Assembly: GCF_016862195.1 (NCBI RefSeq)
Contig: NZ_BOMM01000004.1
Location: 1-64,000 of the forward strand
Direction: 5' to 3'
Source: Paractinoplanes ferrugineus
Lineage (GTDB): Bacteria; Actinomycetota; Actinomycetes; Mycobacteriales; Micromonosporaceae
DNA: 64,000 bases
Below are positions 42,957 through 52,190 of this stretch, one piece after another. The first letter of the stretch is position 1. Each line of letters begins with the position of its first letter. The notes under the pieces were generated by a model, which was not told the origin of the DNA, made no database searches, and saw nothing but the letters and a program-made list of their open reading frames with translations. Both the position numbers and the translations under genes were made by a program.

Positions 42957-45539
42957 CGCCACCGCCGCCGCCCACGTGAGGTCGTTCGCCGCCCGGTACG
43001 CCCGGGCCACCTCCTCGGTGGTCAGGGCGAGCCGGGCGTTCTTCTCGGCAGCGTCCCGGTCGCGTACCTCATCCGGGGTGAAGATCGCCGAACCGAGGGT
43101 CGACCGCTCCCGTTCGGCGACCGCCAGCAGCGTCAGCGCCAGCTCCGGTTCCGCCAACTGGGCGAGCCCCTCGACGGCGTCCAGCTGACCCTCGGTGATG
43201 CCCAGCCCGGTGTAGATCGCCAGCGACTCCCGCAGGTAACCGCCCGCCGCCTCGACGTGACCCCGGCGGCGGGCCACGATGCCGAGGTTCGCCAACGCGG
43301 CGGCCTCGCCCCGCTTCTCGCCGATCGCCCGGAACGCCCCGAGGGCCCGCTCGAACAGCGGCCCGGCCTCGTCCAGGCGATCCAGGCAGCGCAGCGTCCC
43401 GGCGGTGTTGTTCAGCCCGGCCGCGATCATCCGGGCATCGTCGGCCGCCTCGGCCCGGTCCAGCGCCTCGCGGCCGTACGCCAGCGACGCGGCGAAGTCA
43501 CCCTGGCCCTGGGCCGTGATCAGCAGATTGTTCAGCGCGGCCAGCACCCCGGCGCGGTCGTCGAGTTGCCGGAACGTCGCCAGGCACTCCTCGCCCAGCC
43601 GCCGCGCCTCGGTCAGGTCACCGCTGTTGCGGGCCAGCGCGGCCGCCGCCCGCAGCGCCTTCCCCCGGGCGGCCGACGGCTCCACCGACCGGGCGAGCCC
43701 GTGCCGCAGCCAACCCCGCCCCTCGGCCATCCGCCCGGTGATCCACCAGTACCACCACATGGCGGCGGCCAGCGTCAATGCGTCGTCCTCCGCGCCGTCG
43801 GTCAGGGACCACTCCAGCGCGGCCAGGATGCTCGGGTGCGCGGCGTCCATCTCGGCCAGCCAGGCGGTGTGCGCGGGGCCGTCGGGCGGGGGCGGAGCAG
43901 CGAGCCGATCGAGCCAGAGACCGGTGAAGCGGGACCGGGCGGGATCGCCGGCTCCGAGGCGCTCCGCCGCGTACTCCCGGATCGTCTCGGTCAACCGATA
44001 ACGCGAACCGTCCCACTCCACCATCGAGCGGTCGGTGAGCCGGGCGAGCGCGTCGAGCGCATCGGACCCGTGCACCGCGGTCGCGGCGGCCGGGTCGAAC
44101 GGGCCGGCGAAGAGGCTGAGCCGGTCCAGCAGCCGCCGCTGGGCCGGATCGAGCAGGTCGTAACCCCAGTCGATGGCCGCCCGCATGGTGCGATGGCGTT
44201 CCACCGGGGAAGCGCCCACCAGAAGGTCGAGCCGGGCCAGGGCCTCGGTGAGCGGCAGCGATCGCAGCCGCGCGGCCGCCAGCTCCAGGGCCAGCGGCAG
44301 GCCGTCGAGCCGGCGGCACAGCGCGGCGGCCTGCTCCCGCTCGGCCGCGCGCAGCCCGCTGCCGCCGCGGGCCGCGCTCACCCGCTCGGCGAACAACCGC
44401 ATCGCATCAGCCGAGCTCAGACCGGACAGCGGCCACACCGCCTCACCGGTCACACCCAGCGGTTCCCGGCTCGTTGCCAGGACCCGCAACCCCGGCACGG
44501 CCCCGATCAGCTCGTCCACCGTCGCCGCGGCCGCCGCCCGCAGGTGCTCACAGTTGTCCACCACGAGCAGCGCCCGGCCGTCCCCGAGGTGCCGGGCCAG
44601 TGCCTCGATCGGGGTGCCGCCGGGCTCGTCGCGCACCCCGGCCGCGGCCGCGAACCGGGTGGCGTCGGCCGACGCGTAACCGGCCAGCTCGACCACGACC
44701 ACGGTGTCGTACTCGGCGGCGACCTCGCGAGCCAGCTCGTAGGCGAACCGGGTCTTTCCGCAGCCACCCGCGCCGGTCACGGTCAGCAGCCGGGTCTCGC
44801 CGGCCAGCCTGTGCGCGCGGTCCAGCTCGGCGCGCCGGCCGATGAACCGGCTGCGTGATCCGGGCAGCCGGGGCGCGGGGCGATCCAGCGTCGGGTCCCG
44901 CCGCCGGATTCCCGCGGCCAGAGCCACGAGAACCGGTCCGGCTTGCATGCCGTACGACCGGAGCACCGTGACCGCCCGATCGAACACCGCCAGCGCCTCG
45001 GTCGAGCGCCCGGCCCGGTGCAACCCCAGCATCAGGCGCTCGACCAGTGGCTCGGACGCCGGATCGGTCGTCACCCAGGCGCTCAGCTCGGCCAGCACCG
45101 GGCGCCCGGCGGCCACCTCGCGGTCGGCCCAGTCGCGGCGGGCCGACCACAGCAACTCGGTGAGCCGGGCCGCGGCCGCCTCGACGATCGGGCCGGTGCC
45201 GCCACCCTCGTACGCCGGTCCGCGCCACAGCCGGAGATCGCCGCTCGCCTCGAACTCGGCCGCGTCCAGCTCGCCGGGGCGCACGGCGTAACCGGCGGCG
45301 GTCGAGAGCAGCCGGTCGCCGACGACCCGGCGCAGCGCGGACGCGTGCACCTGCAGGGCCGGCCCGGCGGTCGGCGGCGCCCCCTCCGGCCACAACTCGG
45401 CGATCAGTCGCTCGGCTGACAGCACCCGGCCGTCCGCCGCGATCAGCGCCGCCAGCAGGGCACGCGGCCGGGGAGCCAGGGCCGCGGCGGTTCCGTCGGC
45501 CGTCCTCACCCGCACCGGGCCCAGCACCTCGAAGCGCAT
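42945..45539 (-). CDS. AfsR/SARP-like regulator (OmpR-type DNA-binding, BTAD, NB-ARC, TPR)
   Basis: 864 residues. An OmpR-type winged helix (about 1-90, MRFEVLGPVRVRTADG), a bacterial transcriptional activation domain (95-215), then an NB-ARC/STAND ATPase with P-loop GAGGCGKT at 256-263 and Walker B LLVVDNCEHL, and a helical TPR-like C-terminus (about 600-864). This is the layout of pathway regulators of secondary metabolism. ATG 45539 is chosen because the winged helix starts there, with GGAGAG close upstream. No biosynthetic cluster is seen beside it. Confidence 0.92.
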   Translation of the reverse strand: MRFEVLGPVRVRTADGTAAALAPRPRALLAALIAADGRVLSAERLIAELWPEGAPPTAGPALQVHASALRRVVGDRLLSTAAGYAVRPGELDAAEFEASGDLRLWRGPAYEGGGTGPIVEAAAARLTELLWSARRDWADREVAAGRPVLAELSAWVTTDPASEPLVERLMLGLHRAGRSTEALAVFDRAVTVLRSYGMQAGPVLVALAAGIRRRDPTLDRPAPRLPGSRSRFIGRRAELDRAHRLAGETRLLTVTGAGGCGKTRFAYELAREVAAEYDTVVVVELAGYASADATRFAAAAGVRDEPGGTPIEALARHLGDGRALLVVDNCEHLRAAAAATVDELIGAVPGLRVLATSREPLGVTGEAVWPLSGLSSADAMRLFAERVSAARGGSGLRAAEREQAAALCRRLDGLPLALELAAARLRSLPLTEALARLDLLVGASPVERHRTMRAAIDWGYDLLDPAQRRLLDRLSLFAGPFDPAAATAVHGSDALDALARLTDRSMVEWDGSRYRLTETIREYAAERLGAGDPARSRFTGLWLDRLAAPPPPDGPAHTAWLAEMDAAHPSILAALEWSLTDGAEDDALTLAAAMWWYWWITGRMAEGRGWLRHGLARSVEPSAARGKALRAAAALARNSGDLTEARRLGEECLATFRQLDDRAGVLAALNNLLITAQGQGDFAASLAYGREALDRAEAADDARMIAAGLNNTAGTLRCLDRLDEAGPLFERALGAFRAIGEKRGEAAALANLGIVARRRGHVEAAGGYLRESLAIYTGLGITEGQLDAVEGLAQLAEPELALTLLAVAERERSTLGSAIFTPDEVRDRDAAEKNARLALTTEEVARAYRAANDLTWAAAVALFQ

Positions 45540-45620
45540 CGCTCTCCGTCTTAAGCGTTTGTTTGGCGGCCGCCTCCACGCTAGCGGGCGCACAACAGCG
45601 AGAGCAGGGGGCGAAAAGGC

Positions 45621-46202
45621 ATGACCAAGGGGACTCGGCTCGCGATTGCGGGCTGTCTGCTGGCGATGACGGCGGCGTGCGGGAACGACGGCACGGCCGC
45701 GGCCGGCGGCGGGGGAGCGGCGGACACCGGGCCGGTGGCGGGATCGCCGGTCATCGAGATCACTGTGGACGTGACCGGCGACGTGACGGTCAAGGGCAGC
45801 ACGACCGCGCTGGCGGCCACCAACAACGGCGTCGACTACACCAGCTGCGAGCAGTACGCCAACGGCGAGGACGGCAGCAACGGCAACAAGTACTTCGTCC
45901 TGCCCAAGTTTCTCAGCGGCCCGATCAGCGGCAAACAGGTGTTCGTCGGCGCCATGGTCAAGGGCTACCACGGCCCGGCCGGCTACCGGGCCAACCAGAT
46001 GACCGACGCCGGCTCGCCGCCCGGGGTCAGCTTCGACGGCAACCTGTACTTCATGGGCGAGGACTCGGGTGCGTCCGTCACCGTCGACGGCAACGGCGGC
46101 GGCCACTGGGACTTCACGTCGCTGTCCGTGCAGAACGCCGATGGAACCCGGACCAACGGCAAGCTGGCCGGCAGCGTCACCTGGACCTGCAAGAATCCCT
46201 GA
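45621..46202 (+). CDS. Secreted lipoprotein of unknown function
   Basis: 193 residues. Signal peptide with lipobox (LLAMTAAC, Cys 20), then a Gly/Ala linker. The mature part resembles mycobacterial lipoprotein-antigen-type beta proteins only loosely (SPVIEITVDVTGDVTVKGS, two Cys at TSCEQY and TWTCKNP likely disulfide-bonded). GGGGGCGAAAAGG precedes the ATG. Divergent from the SARP-like regulator. No family assigned. Confidence 0.8.
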   Translation: MTKGTRLAIAGCLLAMTAACGNDGTAAAGGGGAADTGPVAGSPVIEITVDVTGDVTVKGSTTALAATNNGVDYTSCEQYANGEDGSNGNKYFVLPKFLSGPISGKQVFVGAMVKGYHGPAGYRANQMTDAGSPPGVSFDGNLYFMGEDSGASVTVDGNGGGHWDFTSLSVQNADGTRTNGKLAGSVTWTCKNP

Positions 46203-46221
46203 CCGGAAGAGGGGGTTCGAG

Positions 46222-47031
46222 GTGAAGATCCTGGTAACCGGAGCTACCACGAACATCGGCCGGATGGTCGTGGACGAACTGCTGGCCCTCGGTGCGGGCG
46301 ACGTGCGCGCGCTGACCATCGACCCGGAGCGGGCCGCCCTGCCGCCCCAGGTCGAGGTCGCACGCGGGTTCCTCGGGCGGCCGTCGACGCTGCCCGCCGC
46401 GTACGCCGGGGTGGATGTGCTCTACCTCGCGCCCCACCTGCCGACCGCGACCGAGGCGTGCCGGCTGGCCGCAGAGGCCGGTATCGGGCGCATCGTCGAC
46501 CTGGCCGGCCCCAAGGGCGCGCACTGGCAGGGCATCGAGGACGCGGTCGAGGCATCCGGGCTGCCGTTCACCCACCTCGAGCCGGGCGAGTTCATGGCCA
46601 ACTCGGCGATCTGGAGCCGGCAGATCCGGGCCGGCGACGAGGTACGTGATGGGCACGGCGATGCCGCCAACGCCCCGATCGCGCAGGAGGACATCGCCGC
46701 GGTCGCCGCCCGCGCCCTGCTCGACAACTCGCTCGCCGGGCGGTCGCTCGAGCTGACCGGGCCGGAAAGCCTCTCCCGGCGCCGCAAAGTGGAGATCATC
46801 GGTGCGGCGCTCGGCCGTGAGCTTCGTTACGTCGAGTTGCCCCGCGACGAGGCGATCGCCGAGCTGTCGAAAGACATGGGTGAGCACGCCGCCTGGTACC
46901 TGGACGGCCAGGCGGCCTTCGTCGACCACCCCCAGCAAGCCGTCGCCACGGTCGCCGAAATCGCGGGCCGACCTGCGACGACGTTCCTCACGTGGGTGCG
47001 CGCGAACGCCTCTCTGTTCCAAGACCCGTAA
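46222..47031 (+). CDS. NmrA-like NAD(P)-binding protein
   Basis: 269 residues. Rossmann motif MKILVTGATTNIGRMVVDEL; YxxxK is missing as in NmrA/QOR2 proteins. FTHLEPGEFMANSAIW and HGDAANAPIAQEDIAAVAA are typical of this group. Probably a redox sensor or a quinone/NADPH-dependent reductase. GTG 46222 with GAGGGGG about 8 bases upstream; 19 bases after the lipoprotein gene, so likely co-transcribed. Confidence 0.88.
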   Translation: MKILVTGATTNIGRMVVDELLALGAGDVRALTIDPERAALPPQVEVARGFLGRPSTLPAAYAGVDVLYLAPHLPTATEACRLAAEAGIGRIVDLAGPKGAHWQGIEDAVEASGLPFTHLEPGEFMANSAIWSRQIRAGDEVRDGHGDAANAPIAQEDIAAVAARALLDNSLAGRSLELTGPESLSRRRKVEIIGAALGRELRYVELPRDEAIAELSKDMGEHAAWYLDGQAAFVDHPQQAVATVAEIAGRPATTFLTWVRANASLFQDP

Positions 47032-47094
47032 CCCGATTTGGTTGGCCCGGGGTGGTCGGGTAGAGTTCCTTCTCGGCGCGGGAAACCGGGCCAA

Positions 47095-47166
47095 TGGGGT
47101 ATGGGGTAATTGGCAGCCCGACTGATTCTGGTTCAGTTAGTCTAGGTTCGAGTCCTGGTACCCCAG
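47095..47166 (+). tRNA. tRNA-Gln (anticodon CUG)
   Basis: Full cloverleaf: acceptor stem TGGGGTA/TACCCCA, D arm with GGTAATTGGCA, anticodon loop TTCTGGT (CUG) on an ACTGA/TCAGT stem, and T arm with GGTTCGAGTCC. CCA is not encoded. Confidence 0.95.
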
Positions 47167-47258
47167 CGCTACCGCTCCTGCGAAGGAGGGTGGAGCTGGA
47201 CTTCTGATAGAGTTCGGCCCGCCACTCACGCGGAAGCGGAAGTGAAATAGCAAGTCCT

Positions 47259-47331
47259 GGCCCCGTCGTCTAGCGGCCTAGGACGCCGCCCTCTCAAGGC
47301 GGTAGCGAGGGTTCGAATCCCTTCGGGGCTA
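47259..47331 (+). tRNA. tRNA-Glu (anticodon CUC)
   Basis: Full cloverleaf: acceptor stem GGCCCCG/CGGGGCT (one G-U), D arm TCTAGCGGCCTAGGA, anticodon loop CTCTCAA (CUC) on a CCGCC/GGCGG stem and T arm GGTTCGAATCC. CCA is not encoded. It lies 92 bases after tRNA-Gln. Confidence 0.95.
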
Positions 47332-47341
47332 CATTCGCAGG

Positions 47342-47376
47342 TGAGCCCTGCCAGCACACCACGCTGGCAGGGCTCA
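47342..47376 (+). terminator. Terminator after the tRNA pair
   Basis: A perfect 14-bp stem (47342-47355 with 47363-47376) with a 7-base loop, followed by TTTCGTATTT. Confidence 0.88.
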
Positions 47377-47873
47377 TTTCGTATTTCTGCCGGGGGGCCG
47401 AGCCCCCCGAGCCCCCCACGGTGTGAAGGTTGCGCTGGGTGGTGGGCGAGCGCATGGGCGAGCGTGGCGGGTGGGGCGAGCGGGGCCGGTGGGGCGAGCG
47501 GGGCCGGTGGGGCGAGCGGGGCGGGTGGGGCGTGGCGACTTTGTCGGATTCGCCGGGGGGCTGGGACCGCGTCGGGCCACGGACCGGGCCGGGAGCGACG
47601 CACCAACTAGAACGCCGCCTGCGAGCTTTCGCGATTGTGGGACCGGTGGGCGGTGAGCTCGGAGGCGCCTTGCCGGGTGCAAGGTTGCGGGTCTGGGTCG
47701 AGGCGGTTGGGTGCGCCGGCAAGCCTCGGGGAGCGCCGTGTCGCCTGGATACAGACCACGGTGGATGAGCCGGGGAAGTGCGGGGCGCACCCGGGGTGGG
47801 CCGAGGGTGGGTGCCGGACTTGGCGGCGCCATCCACTGTGCCCCGCCTCGCGGCGGGGCTGTCGGTTACGCGG
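47377..47873. repeat. Intergenic region with 18-bp repeats
   Basis: About 500 bases with no convincing gene. Between about 47460 and 47530 an 18-bp unit GGTGGGGCGAGCGGGGCC repeats about three times with a degenerate fourth. The rest is GC-rich with short open frames lacking start sites. It lies between the tRNA terminator and the ndgR stop. Confidence 0.6.
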
Positions 47874-48560
47874 TCACAGCCCGGAAAGACGCTGACCCGC
47901 GCGCACCACGGCCATCGCGTGGCGTTCGCCGGGACGGCGGCCCAGCCGCTCGATCGGACCGCTTATCGAGATCGAGGCGATCACCCGGCCGGTGCGGTCG
48001 CGGATCGGGGCGGAGACGCTTGCCACGCCGGCCTCGCGCTCGGCGACGCTCTGCGCCCAGCCGCGCCGGCGCACCTCGGCGAGTGTGCGGCCGGTGAACT
48101 TGCAGCGGGGCAGCAGCGGCATGACTGCCTCCGGCGGCTCCCAGGCAAGCAGGATCTGAGCGGCCGAACCGGCTGTCATCGGCAGCACCGACCCGACCGG
48201 CACGGTGTCCCGCAGACCGCTCGCGCGCTCGGCCGCGGCGACGCATATACGTTCGTCGGCACGACGCAAGTAAAGCTGTGCACTTTCCCCGGTGGCGTCC
48301 CGCAATGCGGAAATCAGGGGCTCGGCGGCGGTCAGCAGAACGTCCGGTGCGGCGTTCGCCAGCTCGCCCAGACGGGGGCCTGGGCGCCAGCGTCCCTGGG
48401 TGTCCCGGACCAGCATCCGGTGAATCTCCAAGGCCTGGGCCAGGCGATGTGCGGTTGCGCGCGGCAGTTTCGTGCGATCGACCAACTCGGCCAGGCTCGC
48501 GCCGTCAACACACGCCGCGAGAATGACGACCGCCTTGTCGAGAACGCCGACACCGCTCAT
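47874..48560 (-). CDS. ndgR: IclR-family regulator, NdgR type
   Basis: 228 residues from ATG 48560. Winged HTH (SGVGVLDKAVVILAACVDG, then PRATAHRLAQALEIHRM) and the IclR effector domain with GESAQLYLRRADERICVAAAE, GLRDTVPVGSVLPMTAGSAAQILLAW and GVASVSAPIRD, all close to Streptomyces NdgR, which controls leuCD and other amino-acid genes. It is divergent from leuC, exactly the NdgR arrangement. The upstream ATG at 48584 has GGGAGG only one base away and is less likely. Confidence 0.92.
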   Translation of the reverse strand: MSGVGVLDKAVVILAACVDGASLAELVDRTKLPRATAHRLAQALEIHRMLVRDTQGRWRPGPRLGELANAAPDVLLTAAEPLISALRDATGESAQLYLRRADERICVAAAERASGLRDTVPVGSVLPMTAGSAAQILLAWEPPEAVMPLLPRCKFTGRTLAEVRRRGWAQSVAEREAGVASVSAPIRDRTGRVIASISISGPIERLGRRPGERHAMAVVRAGQRLSGL

Positions 48561-48597
48561 ACTGTGTCCCACAGACCGAAACATACCTCCCAGACTT

Positions 48598-48603
48598 TAG
48601 GAT
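48598..48603 (+). promoter_or_regulatory. -10 box of leaderless leuC transcript
   Basis: TAGGAT, 6 bases before ATG 48610; no Shine-Dalgarno. No -35 consensus, consistent with dependence on NdgR binding in the 50-base gap. Confidence 0.5.
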
Positions 48604-48609
48604 GTCCAG

Positions 48610-50049
48610 ATGGTGGGAGTCACGCCGAGGACCTTGGCGGAGAAGGTGTGGGACGACCACGTCGTCCGTTCCGCCGAGGGCGAGCCCGATCTGCTGTTCA
48701 TCGACCTGCATCTGTTGCACGAGGTGACGAGCCCGCAGGCCTTCGACGGCCTGCGGCTGGCCGGCCGCCCGGTGCGCCGCACCGACCTCACTCTCGCGAC
48801 CGAGGATCACAACACCCCGACCGGGTATGACGACCCCTCGTTCAACACCAAGCGCGGCGAGCTCTTCACGATCGTCGACACCGTGTCCCGCACGCAGATC
48901 GAGACCCTGCGCAAGAACTGCGCCGAGTTCGGTGTGCAGATCCGCCCCCTCGGCGACGTCAACCAGGGCATCGTGCACGTCATCGGCCCGCAGCTGGGCC
49001 TGACCCAGCCCGGCCTGACCATCGTGTGCGGAGACTCGCACACCGCCACCCACGGCGCGTTCGGCGCGCTGGCCTTCGGCATCGGCACCAGCGAGGTCGA
49101 GCACGTGCTCGCGACCCAGACCCTGCCGCAGGCCAAGCCGAAGACGATGGCCGTGACCGTGGTCGGCGAGCTGCAGCCCGGCGTCAGCGCCAAGGACCTG
49201 ATCCTCGCGCTCATCACGCAGACCGGCACCGGCGGCGGCAACGGCCACATCGTCGAATACCGCGGCGAGGCCATCCGCAAGCTCTCCATGGAGGGCCGGA
49301 TGACCATCTGCAACATGAGCATCGAGTGGGGTGCCAAGGCCGGGATGATCGCGCCCGACGAGACCACGTTCGCCTACCTGGAGGGCCGCGAGCACGCGCC
49401 CAAGGGCGAGGCGTGGGACGAGGCCGTGGCTTACTGGAAGACCCTCCCCACCGACGAGGGCGCCGAGTTCGACACCGAGATCATCCTGGATGCCTCGGCG
49501 GTCAGCCCGTTCATCACCTGGGGCACCAACCCGGGCCAGGGCGCGGCCCTCGACGGCGTCGTGCCCGACCCCGACGAGTTCATCGAGGAGACCGACCGCG
49601 GCGCGGCCCGGCGGGCCCTGGAATACATGGACCTGACGCCCGGCACCCCGTTCCGCGAGGTTCCGGTCGACGTGGTCTTCGTCGGGTCCTGCACCAACGG
49701 TCGCCTGGAAGACCTGCGGGCCGCCGCCGACGTGCTGCGCGGCCACAAGGTGCACGACAACGTCCGCATGATGATCGTGCCGGGTTCCTACCAGGTGCGC
49801 GAGGCGGCCGAGGCCGAGGGCCTCGACAAGGTCTTCACCGAGGCGGGTGCCGAGTGGCGGTTCGCCGGCTGTTCCATGTGTCTGGGCATGAACCCCGACA
49901 CGCTCAGCCCCGGCCAGCGCGCCGCCTCCACCTCAAACCGCAACTTCGAGGGCCGGCAGGGCAAGGGCGGGCGTACCCACCTGGTCTCCCCGCAGGTGGC
50001 CGCCGCTACCGCCGTCGTGGGCCGCCTCGCCGCGCCCGCGGACCTGTGA
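48610..50049 (+). CDS. leuC: 3-Isopropylmalate dehydratase, large subunit
   Basis: Aconitase-family [4Fe-4S] enzyme (EC 4.2.1.33) isomerising isopropylmalate, and citramalate to methylmalate in the CimA route. 479 residues. Cluster Cys are in [12 protein letters not shown] and [13 protein letters not shown]; substrate-binding [13 protein letters not shown] is intact. ATG 48610 lies 6 bases after a TAGGAT -10 box. Followed by leuD 13 bases later. Confidence 0.97.
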   Translation: MVGVTPRTLAEKVWDDHVVRSAEGEPDLLFIDLHLLHEVTSPQAFDGLRLAGRPVRRTDLTLATEDHNTPTGYDDPSFNTKRGELFTIVDTVSRTQIETLRKNCAEFGVQIRPLGDVNQGIVHVIGPQLGLTQPGLTIVCGDSHTATHGAFGALAFGIGTSEVEHVLATQTLPQAKPKTMAVTVVGELQPGVSAKDLILALITQTGTGGGNGHIVEYRGEAIRKLSMEGRMTICNMSIEWGAKAGMIAPDETTFAYLEGREHAPKGEAWDEAVAYWKTLPTDEGAEFDTEIILDASAVSPFITWGTNPGQGAALDGVVPDPDEFIEETDRGAARRALEYMDLTPGTPFREVPVDVVFVGSCTNGRLEDLRAAADVLRGHKVHDNVRMMIVPGSYQVREAAEAEGLDKVFTEAGAEWRFAGCSMCLGMNPDTLSPGQRAASTSNRNFEGRQGKGGRTHLVSPQVAAATAVVGRLAAPADL

Positions 50050-50062
50050 CAGGAGTTTCCCG

Positions 50063-50650
50063 ATGGACAAGTTCGTGACCCACAGCGGCAAGGTCATGCC
50101 GCTGCGCCGCTCCGATGTGGACACCGACCAGATCATTCCGGCGGTCTATCTCAAGCGCGTGACCCGCACCGGCTTCGAGGACGGTCTGTTCAGCGCCTGG
50201 CGCGACGACGCCTCGTTCGTGCTCAACAATCCGGCGCACGCCGGCGCCACGATCCTGGTCGCCGGCCCCAACTTCGGCACCGGATCGTCGCGCCAGCACG
50301 CGGTTTGGGCGTTGCGCGACTGGGGCTTCAAGGTGGTCATCGCCTCCCGCTTCGGCGACATCTTCCGCGGTAACGCCTTGAAAGAGGGACTGCTGCCGGT
50401 CCAGCTCGACCAGAAAGCCATCGAGGCCCTCTGGGAGGTGGCCGACAGCGAGCCGGAGAAGCAGATCACGGTGGACCTGGCGGCCCGTCAGGTGCGCGTG
50501 GACGACGCTTCCTGGTCGTTCCCGATCGACGATTTCAGCCGGTGGCGCCTGATGGAAGGCCTCGACGACATCGGACTGACGCTGCGGCACGCCGACTCGA
50601 TCACCGAGTTCGAGAAGCGTCGGCCCACTTTCAAGCCGGCCGTCGCCTGA
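50063..50650 (+). CDS. leuD: 3-Isopropylmalate dehydratase, small subunit
   Basis: 195-residue swivelling-domain partner of LeuC. Motifs: [17 protein letters not shown], the [19 protein letters not shown] loop and [22 protein letters not shown] precedes ATG 50063. Co-transcribed with leuC; a terminator follows. Confidence 0.97.
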   Translation: MDKFVTHSGKVMPLRRSDVDTDQIIPAVYLKRVTRTGFEDGLFSAWRDDASFVLNNPAHAGATILVAGPNFGTGSSRQHAVWALRDWGFKVVIASRFGDIFRGNALKEGLLPVQLDQKAIEALWEVADSEPEKQITVDLAARQVRVDDASWSFPIDDFSRWRLMEGLDDIGLTLRHADSITEFEKRRPTFKPAVA

Positions 50651-50678
50651 GGGCGAAAAGGCTGTCAGTACACGGAAT

Positions 50679-50710
50679 TTCGCCCCCATCGGATCACCGG
50701 TGGGGGCGAA
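50679..50710 (+). terminator. Terminator of leuCD
   Basis: TTCGCCCCCATCGG (50679-50692), loop ATCA and CCGG + TGGGGGCGAA (50697-50710) make a 14-bp stem with one T-G pair. It lies 28 bases after the leuD stop. Confidence 0.82.
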
Positions 50711-50825
50711 TTCGTTGCAACACAAGGGTTTTTTTCGACCGAATGTTTGTGTCTGCTGGTCAGAGGGCATACGGTGCGCGCAGAATGGCTCGCATTGGGC
50801 CAGTTGTTTCGTTCGGGAGGAAACC

Positions 50826-51659
50826 GTGAACAAGGCCGAGCTCATCGAGGCGCTCGCCGCCCGACTCGGAGACCGTAAGACTGCGACGGCCGCGCTCGAC
50901 GCAGTCATCGCCGAGGTCGAAAACGCCGTCACCAAGGGCGACAAGGTCGCGATCACCGGCTTCGGCTCCTTCGAGAAGCGCGTGCGTAATGCGCGTACCG
51001 CTCGTAATCCGAGGACCGGCGAAGCGGTGAAAGTGAAGAAAACATCGGTGCCCGCGTTCCGGCCCGGTACCGCTTTCCGGGAGATGGTCGCGAGCGGAAA
51101 GGCCGCCAAGGCGGCCGCCCCCGCGAAGAAGACGACCGCGGCCAAGGCCACGACCGCCACCAAGGCGGCTCCGGCCAAGGCGGCCACCAAGACGGCGGCC
51201 ACCAAGGCAGCGCCGTCGAAGGCGACCGCCACCAAGGCGGCGCCGGCCAAGTCGGCGGCCACCAAGGCGACGGCGGCGAAGGCGACGGCCACCAAGGCCA
51301 CCACCGCCACCAAGGCCACCGCGGCCAAGAAGACCGCGGCGACCAAGGCGGCACCGGCCAAGAAGACGGCCACCGCCACCAAGGCGACCACCGCCAGCAA
51401 GGCCACCGCGGCCAAGAAGACCGCGGCGACCCCGGCCGCGGCCACCAAGGCGGCACCGGCCAAGAAGGCGAACACCGCCACCAAGGCCACCGCGGCCAAG
51501 ACGACCGCGGCGGCGACCAAGGCGGCACCGGCCAAGAAGGCGGCGCCAGCGACCAAGACGGCGGCGGCCAAGAAGACCTCCGCCCGTAAGACCACGTCGG
51601 CGGCCGCCAGCACCCCGGCCCGTTCCCGGGCCACTTCGGCCACTCGCAAGACCCGCTGA
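50826..51659 (+). CDS. hupB: HU-family nucleoid protein with long Lys/Ala-rich tail
   Basis: 277 residues. The N-terminal 95 residues are a canonical HU domain ([40 protein letters not shown]), followed by about 180 residues of [13 protein letters not shown] histone-H1-like repeats. This is the HupB architecture, longer than the mycobacterial tail. The tail compacts DNA and is a target of acetylation in relatives. GTG 50826 has GGAGG upstream. The DNA is locally repetitive, so copy-number differences between strains are likely. Confidence 0.95.
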   Translation: MNKAELIEALAARLGDRKTATAALDAVIAEVENAVTKGDKVAITGFGSFEKRVRNARTARNPRTGEAVKVKKTSVPAFRPGTAFREMVASGKAAKAAAPAKKTTAAKATTATKAAPAKAATKTAATKAAPSKATATKAAPAKSAATKATAAKATATKATTATKATAAKKTAATKAAPAKKTATATKATTASKATAAKKTAATPAAATKAAPAKKANTATKATAAKTTAAATKAAPAKKAAPATKTAAAKKTSARKTTSAAASTPARSRATSATRKTR

Positions 51660-51679
51660 CGCGCTTCTGAACGCCGCGT

Positions 51680-51706
51680 GAGGCGTCCACCCGTACGGTG
51701 GACGCC
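51680..51706 (+). terminator. Terminator after hupB
   Basis: AGGCGTCCACC (51680-51690) and GGTGGACGCCT (51696-51706) form a perfect 11-bp stem with loop CGTAC, followed by TT. Confidence 0.85.
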
Positions 51707-51742
51707 TTTCGTGTGTTCCGGCGCGGAAACGCCGCTGAGGCC

Positions 51743-51748
51743 TACCGT
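51743..51748 (+). promoter_or_regulatory. -10 box of a leaderless transcript
   Basis: TACCGT, 7 bases before ATG 51756. Confidence 0.42.
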
Positions 51749-51755
51749 CCGGGGC

Positions 51756-52190
51756 ATGGAGCGCAGAGCGATGCCCCGGGGGCTCGTCAGCCGGTCGCTG
51801 ATCGCCGCGGTGCTGTTCGCGGTCGCCGTCGTGCCCGGGTGGACGCTCGGCGACCTCTGCGAGGAATGGACCGGCAACGGGCTGCTCGACTGGCTGGTCA
51901 CGAGCGCCTGGTGCGGCCTGGCCGTACGCGTACTGGCGCCGTGGGTGTCCTACCGCGCGCGTGACGGCTGGCTGGGCGCGATCCCGTTGTACGGCTTCTA
52001 TCTCACCTGTGTGCTCAGCTGGCGGGTGGCCTATCTGCCGTTCCGGGACTGGGAACCGCGCCCGGACGAGCTTTCCCGGGCCCGCTGGCTCACCGGCGGC
52101 CAGCTCGGCCTGTGGCGGGCGGACCAGCTGCCCGCCCGCCGTCCGGTCACAGCCGGGACGCGTCCAACAGCCGGTCCCCGGACCAGGTGA
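51756..52190 (+). CDS. Small membrane-associated hypothetical protein
   Basis: 144 residues. Two to three hydrophobic segments (about 14-35, 48-66 and 76-96: LYGFYLTCVLSWRVAYLPF). The basic start MERRAMPRGLVSRSL may be a signal anchor. The C-terminus is hydrophilic and overlaps mutT1 on the opposite strand by 44 bases. No family recognised. Leaderless start with TACCGT 7 bases upstream. Confidence 0.72.
   Translation: MERRAMPRGLVSRSLIAAVLFAVAVVPGWTLGDLCEEWTGNGLLDWLVTSAWCGLAVRVLAPWVSYRARDGWLGAIPLYGFYLTCVLSWRVAYLPFRDWEPRPDELSRARWLTGGQLGLWRADQLPARRPVTAGTRPTAGPRTR

Noticed and set aside
42945..46319. SARP-like regulator extended to 1124 residues
   Set aside because: The winged helix begins at 45539. 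The upstream extension runs antisense through the lipoprotein gene and has no domain.
47377..47873. Several overlapping Gly/Ala frames after the tRNA genes
   Set aside because: They depend on the 18-bp repeats, lack starts, and differ on both strands; treated as non-coding.
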